Positions 6,342 to 6,466 of a stretch of DNA of 6,466 nt are shown here, piece after piece. The position numbers were made by a program, and so were the translations under genes. The notes under the pieces were generated by a model that was not told the DNA's origin, ran no database searches, and worked only from the letters and a program-made list of their open reading frames with translations. Source of the DNA: Corynebacterium accolens (GTDB lineage Bacteria > Actinomycetota > Actinomycetes > Mycobacteriales > Mycobacteriaceae). The stretch lies in the NCBI RefSeq assembly GCF_030515985.1, contig NZ_CP100376.1:545063-551528 (forward strand), given 5' to 3'. Every line of letters starts with the position of its first letter. Position 1 is the stretch's first letter.

Positions 6342-6358
6342 GCTTAAAGCGTTAAGCT
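6342..6358 (+). promoter_or_regulatory. Inverted repeat and candidate leaderless promoter before the aecD-like gene
   Basis: GCTTAA (6342-6347) and TTAAGC (6352-6357) form a 6-bp inverted repeat with a 4-base centre (AGCG). TAAGCT (6353-6358) overlaps the right arm and sits seven bases before ATG 6366, the spacing expected for a -10 that starts transcription at the start codon. No Shine-Dalgarno sequence is seen. The repeat could be an operator or a weak hairpin; it lacks a following T-run, so a Rho-independent terminator for the ABC gene is unlikely. The -35 is not recognisable. Confidence 0.35.
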
Positions 6359-6365
6359 TGTGTGC

Positions 6366-6466
6366 ATGCAGTTTCCTAGCCTAGAAGAGTTGCAAGCCCG
6401 CGGAACCCGCAAGTGGACCGTCTTTGATGAGGACGTCCTCCCGCTGTGGATCGCGGAGTCCGATTT
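6366..6466 (+). CDS. aecD: AecD/MalY-type pyridoxal-phosphate C-S lyase (5' fragment, cut by window edge)
   Basis: Only 33 complete codons are present, beginning [18 protein letters not shown] and continuing through [16 protein letters not shown]. The [10 protein letters not shown] block matches the N-terminal signature (LPLWVADxDF-like) of the MalY/PatB branch of fold-type I PLP aminotransferases, and the whole segment closely resembles the start of C. glutamicum AecD as I remember it. That enzyme is a cystathionine beta-lyase that splits C-S bonds to homocysteine, pyruvate and ammonia, in methionine synthesis and S-aminoethylcysteine resistance; cytosolic. The PLP lysine lies beyond the window. 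ATG 6366 has no ribosome site and may head a leaderless message. It follows the ABC gene by 42 bp on the same strand; shared transcription is possible. In C. glutamicum the branched-chain amino acid carrier gene brnQ follows aecD, which would be a test of the assignment. Confidence 0.8.
   Translation, partial: MQFPSLEELQARGTRKWTVFDEDVLPLWIAESD

Noticed and set aside
6342..6357. Hairpin after the ABC gene as a Rho-independent terminator
   Set aside because: The stem is six A/T-rich base pairs and is not followed by a T-run; it lies next to the aecD start, so an operator or promoter role is more likely.

Overview
The window looks like chromosomal DNA of a Corynebacterium, or a close relative in the Mycobacteriales. 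It is GC-rich with strong G/C bias at third codon positions, uses GTG as well as ATG starts, and has short intergenic gaps with weak Shine-Dalgarno sites. The proteins fit this group: a FadD15-type long-chain acyl-CoA ligase, a type I IPP isomerase, and the start of an AecD-like C-S lyase. From memory, fadD15, idi and aecD also lie near one another in C. glutamicum. The species cannot be fixed from this sequence.

Layout, left to right. Positions 1-1243 (minus) hold the N-terminal two thirds of a long-chain fatty acid-CoA ligase, cut by the window edge; the long plus-strand frames opposite it are shadows. Positions 1244-1394 are its promoter region, with a perfect 12-bp palindrome beside a probable -10. 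Positions 1395-1866 (minus) hold two small membrane proteins whose genes overlap by 8 bp. A 38-bp divergent gap follows. Positions 1905-3167 (plus) encode a cytoplasmic type B carboxylesterase with a complete catalytic triad. Three bases separate it tail-to-tail from idi (3171-3722, minus), whose start overlaps (ATGA) the stop of a lipoprotein gene (3719-4267, minus). The 169-bp divergent region 4268-4436 contains inverted repeats. Positions 4437-6323 (plus) encode a complete ABC exporter half-transporter (TMD-NBD). From 6366 the first 33 complete codons of an AecD/MalY-type aminotransferase-fold C-S lyase run off the right edge.

How they work together: the window is mostly housekeeping and envelope/lipid metabolism. 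FadD activates fatty acids, Idi balances the C5 isoprenoid precursors, and the esterase, exporter and small membrane proteins have unknown substrates or roles. The only tight couplings visible are lipoprotein-idi and the two small membrane proteins. No mobile element, CRISPR array, tRNA or rRNA was seen. I found no clearly new multi-gene system; the best leads are the coupled lipoprotein-idi pair, the small membrane protein pair, the palindrome at the fadD promoter, and possible leaderless starts.
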